In this document: positions 30,254 to 32,597 of the stretch, one piece after another
Layout of the letters: each line of letters opens with the position of its first letter
Numbering within the stretch: position 1 is the first letter of the stretch
Origin: an uncultured Pseudoflavonifractor sp.
Lineage (GTDB): Bacteria > Bacillota > Clostridia > Oscillospirales > Oscillospiraceae
Length of the DNA stretch: 32,597 nucleotides
Reading direction: 5' to 3'
Assembly (NCBI RefSeq): GCF_944387275.1
Contig: NZ_CALXEG010000037.1
Coordinates: forward strand, 1 to 32,597
The notes under the pieces: model-generated
The model's database searches: none
What the model saw: only the letters and a program-made list of their open reading frames with translations
Told to the model about the DNA's origin: nothing
Made by a program: the position numbers and the translations under genes

Positions 30254-31279
30254 ATGAAGAGACGCGTCATATCCCTGCTGCTCACCCTGGTTCTGGCACT
30301 GGGCCTTTCTGCACCCGCCTGGGGAGCGGACGCAGCGCCGGAGGACCTGCGCCTGTCCGTGGAGCAGGCGCTGACCGCGGCCCAGAAGCTCCACGCCATG
30401 GGCCTGTTCCAGGGCGTGGGGGACAACGCCGACGGCACCCCAAACTTTGACCTGGACCGCACCCCCACCCGGGTGGAGGGGGTTGTCATGCTGGTGCGTC
30501 TGCTGGGGGAGGACCAGGAGGGCGCCGGAGGCGGCTGGGAGAGCCCCTTTGCGGACGTGCCCGCCTGGGCCGCATCCTACGTGGGCTACGCCTACGGCAG
30601 GGGCTACACCAAGGGCACCTCGGACACCGCCTTCAGCCCCATGGCGTCCCTGGACGCGGCCCAGTACCTGACCCTGGTGCTCCGGGCCATGGGGTATGAG
30701 GACGGGGCCGACTTCCAGTGGGATTCCCCCTGGACCCTGTCCAATCAGCTGGGCATCACGGACTATGACCCGTCCAGCCCTGACGCCTTCACCCGGGGCA
30801 CCGCCGCAGTGTGGGCGTGGAACGCCATGAGCGCCCAGACTTCCGCGGGCGTCCGCCTGGCGGACCGGCTGATGGCCGGCGGCGCGCTGACGGCGGAGCA
30901 GGCCGCCGCCGTGGGCCTTGCCGGCGGGGACGCGCCGTCCGTGGAGCTGGTGGGGCCCGACCTGCCCGCCAACTTCACCGGGTACAACTCCAGCGGCTAC
31001 CTAGCCTATGACATCACCATCAACAGCCTGTCCTGCCGGTACACCCGCGCGCCTGACCAGACGCTGGAATTTACCGACTGCGACTTCACCATCAACTATC
31101 TGGCGCCCGGCGCCAGGGAGATCCTGCTCCGTTTCACCGTCACCGACCAGAACGGCGCGGTGGTAAAGGGGAACAACTACCTCCTCTTCCGGACGCAGAA
31201 CGGCACGCCCTCCTGGACCTATTCCACGGACGTGGTCCTGTCCAGGGGCGGCGTCTATACCGTCACCCTGTCCAACTGA
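30254..31279 (+). CDS. Secreted protein with SLH (S-layer homology) domains
   Basis: A 341-residue exported protein with a signal peptide (MKRRVISLLLTLVLALG, cleaved after about residue 24). SLH repeats cover about residues 30-200, with the typical FADVPAWAASYVGYAYGRGYTKG and AAQYLTLVLRAMGY blocks. SLH domains bind pyruvylated wall polymers. The C-terminal 110 residues form a beta-rich region of unknown role, not a catalytic domain I recognise. I chose ATG 30254 because AAAGGA lies 8 nt before it; the earlier ATG at 30245 abuts that site. Confidence 0.88.
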   Translation: MKRRVISLLLTLVLALGLSAPAWGADAAPEDLRLSVEQALTAAQKLHAMGLFQGVGDNADGTPNFDLDRTPTRVEGVVMLVRLLGEDQEGAGGGWESPFADVPAWAASYVGYAYGRGYTKGTSDTAFSPMASLDAAQYLTLVLRAMGYEDGADFQWDSPWTLSNQLGITDYDPSSPDAFTRGTAAVWAWNAMSAQTSAGVRLADRLMAGGALTAEQAAAVGLAGGDAPSVELVGPDLPANFTGYNSSGYLAYDITINSLSCRYTRAPDQTLEFTDCDFTINYLAPGAREILLRFTVTDQNGAVVKGNNYLLFRTQNGTPSWTYSTDVVLSRGGVYTVTLSN

Positions 31280-31290
31280 GCCCCGGTGCG

Positions 31291-31335
31291 AAGACCGGCG
31301 GCGGGCAAATGCCCGCCGCCGGTCTTGCGTTATTT
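31291..31335 (+). terminator. Terminator of the SLH gene
   Basis: A perfect 16-bp stem (31291-31306 with 31311-31326, loop aaat) is followed by GCGTTATTTTTT. Confidence 0.8.
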
Positions 31336-31698
31336 TTTGTCCTTCTCCCCGTGGCCCGGGTGCCCCGCCTCGGGCAGAGCGGCCTCCTCGTTCTTGATCT
31401 CCCAGTGGATCAGGAAGGTGAGGGCCGCCCGCAGCAGAATGATGGCGCCCACCAGGGCGATCTCGCTCAGGTCCCGCACCACCACCGTGCGCAGGATCTC
31501 GCCGCCCAGCTTGAATTCCAGGGCCATGGCCAGGCCCTGGGCCAGCTTGAGCCGGGTCTCCGGGTCACGCCTGATATAGTGTACCACGCCCAGCACGCCG
31601 GACACCACCAGTACGGCCACGCCCACCCACTCGAACAGCATGATGCCCAGCTCCACGGCCACCTCCAGGGCTGTGTGCAGATACTCCATCCACTCCAT
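31330..31698 (-). CDS. DUF1622 membrane protein
   Basis: A 122-residue protein with three hydrophobic helices (about 15-40, 57-70 weakly, 75-100). The GLAMALEFKLGGEILRTVVV and LRAALTFLIHWEI segments fit DUF1622, whose role is unknown. The tail is charged and ends in EKDKK. AGAGAGGGA precedes the ATG. It is a single gene, convergent with the SLH gene. Confidence 0.8.
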   Translation of the reverse strand: MEWMEYLHTALEVAVELGIMLFEWVGVAVLVVSGVLGVVHYIRRDPETRLKLAQGLAMALEFKLGGEILRTVVVRDLSEIALVGAIILLRAALTFLIHWEIKNEEAALPEAGHPGHGEKDKK

Positions 31699-31837
31699 TG
31701 TGTTCCCTCTCTTTTTGCGTGTTGTCCCTCAGGGGTTCTTTTTTGCCATTATACCGGGTGAGGGGGATTTGCACAAGGGATTTCCCCCGGGCATGGATAT
31801 TTTTCTTTCTGTTTCTCTATCCTTTTTCCCTCAAATG

Positions 31838-31846
31838 TGATACAAT
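31838..31846 (+). promoter_or_regulatory. Extended -10 promoter of the ABC-F gene
   Basis: TGA followed directly by TACAAT (31841-31846) forms an extended -10. No good -35 is seen. Confidence 0.5.
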
Positions 31847-31890
31847 GTCTGCCGCGTGTAGATATTACTACTATATTCAAGGAGTGCGAC

Positions 31891-32597
31891 ATGATCACAG
31901 TTACCGACCTGGGCCTGGCCTACAGCGGCCAGCCCCTTTTCTCCCATGTGGACCTGCAGTTCATCAAGGGCAACTGCTACGGCATCATCGGCGCCAACGG
32001 CGCGGGCAAGTCCACCTTTCTGAAGATCCTCTCCGGCGAGCTGGAGCCCACCAGCGGCGAGGTGTCCATCCTGCCCAACACCCGCATGTCCATCCTCAAG
32101 CAGGACCAGAACGCCTACAACCAGTACACCGTCATGGACACCGTCATCATGGGCAACCAGCGGCTGTACGACATCGGTAAGGAGAAGGAGGCCCTCTACG
32201 CCAAGGAGGAGATGACCGAGGAGGACGGCATCAAGGCCTGCGAGCTGGAGGAGGAGTACGCCGAGCTGGGAGGCTGGGAGGCCGAGTCCGATGCGTCCCG
32301 CATCCTCCAGGGCCTGGGCATTCCCGTGTCCATGCACTACGACGTGATGGAGAACGTGGACGGCCGTCTGAAGGTGAAGGTGCTGCTGGCTCAGGCCCTG
32401 TTCGGCAACCCGGACATCCTGATGATGGACGAGCCCACCAACAACCTGGACATCAACGCCATCAATTGGCTGGAGGACTTCCTGCTGGACTTCCCCGGCA
32501 CCGTCATCGTGGTGTCCCACGACCGCCACTTCCTCAACACCATCTGCACCCACATCGTGGACATCGACTACAACAAGATCAAGATGTACGTGGGCAA
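31891..32597 (+). CDS. ABC-F family ATPase (5' part, runs off the window)
   Basis: Cytoplasmic ABC-F proteins bind the ribosomal E site and help with stalled or antibiotic-bound ribosomes. The visible 235 codons cover the first ATPase domain: Walker A GANGAGKST (34-42), a Q-loop QDQNAY, Walker B ILMMDEPTNNLD and switch VVSHDRHFL. The layout is closest to the YkpA/YbiT (Uup-like) subfamily. The ABC signature is unusual: VDGRL (156-160) where LSGGE/LSGNE is expected, yet KVKVLLAQALFG after it is normal. AAGGAG lies 6 nt before the ATG. The second ATPase domain is beyond the window. Confidence 0.92.
   Translation, partial: MITVTDLGLAYSGQPLFSHVDLQFIKGNCYGIIGANGAGKSTFLKILSGELEPTSGEVSILPNTRMSILKQDQNAYNQYTVMDTVIMGNQRLYDIGKEKEALYAKEEMTEEDGIKACELEEEYAELGGWEAESDASRILQGLGIPVSMHYDVMENVDGRLKVKVLLAQALFGNPDILMMDEPTNNLDINAINWLEDFLLDFPGTVIVVSHDRHFLNTICTHIVDIDYNKIKMYVG

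Overview
The window looks like chromosomal DNA from a GC-rich, Gram-positive anaerobe of class Clostridia, probably an Oscillospiraceae member near Flavonifractor, Lawsonibacter or Pseudoflavonifractor. This is an inference from gene content and style. The genes show strong Shine-Dalgarno sites, frequent TTG and GTG starts, Bacillus-type promoters, a Gram-positive LexA box, HemZ, a YtvI-like protein, SLH domains, ABC-F and three-component glycosylation genes. A palindromic repeat of a kind I associate with this family is also present. No tRNA, rRNA, CRISPR array, transposase or phage gene was seen.

Layout. Positions 1-1600 hold the 5' part of miaB and a small membrane protein, both on the minus strand. 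Positions 1568-7368 appear to be one plus-strand operon: an alanine racemase-like protein without its catalytic residues, dtd, a metallo-beta-lactamase (MBL) hydrolase, hemZ, a uridine kinase-like protein and an Mrp/NBP35 Fe-S carrier. The 3' end of dtd is duplicated between dtd and the hydrolase. Positions 7465-9916 are a minus-strand repair operon: ogt, two small proteins, xth and an MBL hydrolase. A lipoprotein esterase, lexA with its SOS box, an HtrA protease and a YtvI-like permease follow.

Positions 15286-17382 carry the most unusual unit. An ECF sigma factor overlaps a gene whose product sits where an anti-sigma factor normally would. That product has a short cytoplasmic N-terminus, one membrane helix and an extracellular serpin domain, which suggests an envelope protease-sensing switch. 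Downstream is an SDR resembling 3-alpha-hydroxysteroid dehydrogenase with an NTF2-fold partner, behind an AT-rich promoter region.

Positions 18816-24344 hold a DUF1847 protein, a small anchored protein, a DEAD-box helicase and a GT2 / GT-C / GtrA glycosylation operon. Positions 24347-27060 are a divergent CocE-like lipoprotein hydrolase and TetR regulator, bounded by two almost identical 36-bp terminators, so it looks like an inserted cassette. The end of the window has a minus-strand rlmA, K+/H+ antiporter and membrane protein operon, an SLH protein, a DUF1622 protein and the start of an ABC-F ATPase. Many genes are convergent and share perfect bidirectional hairpin terminators. All functional calls are from reading the sequence; no database search was run.
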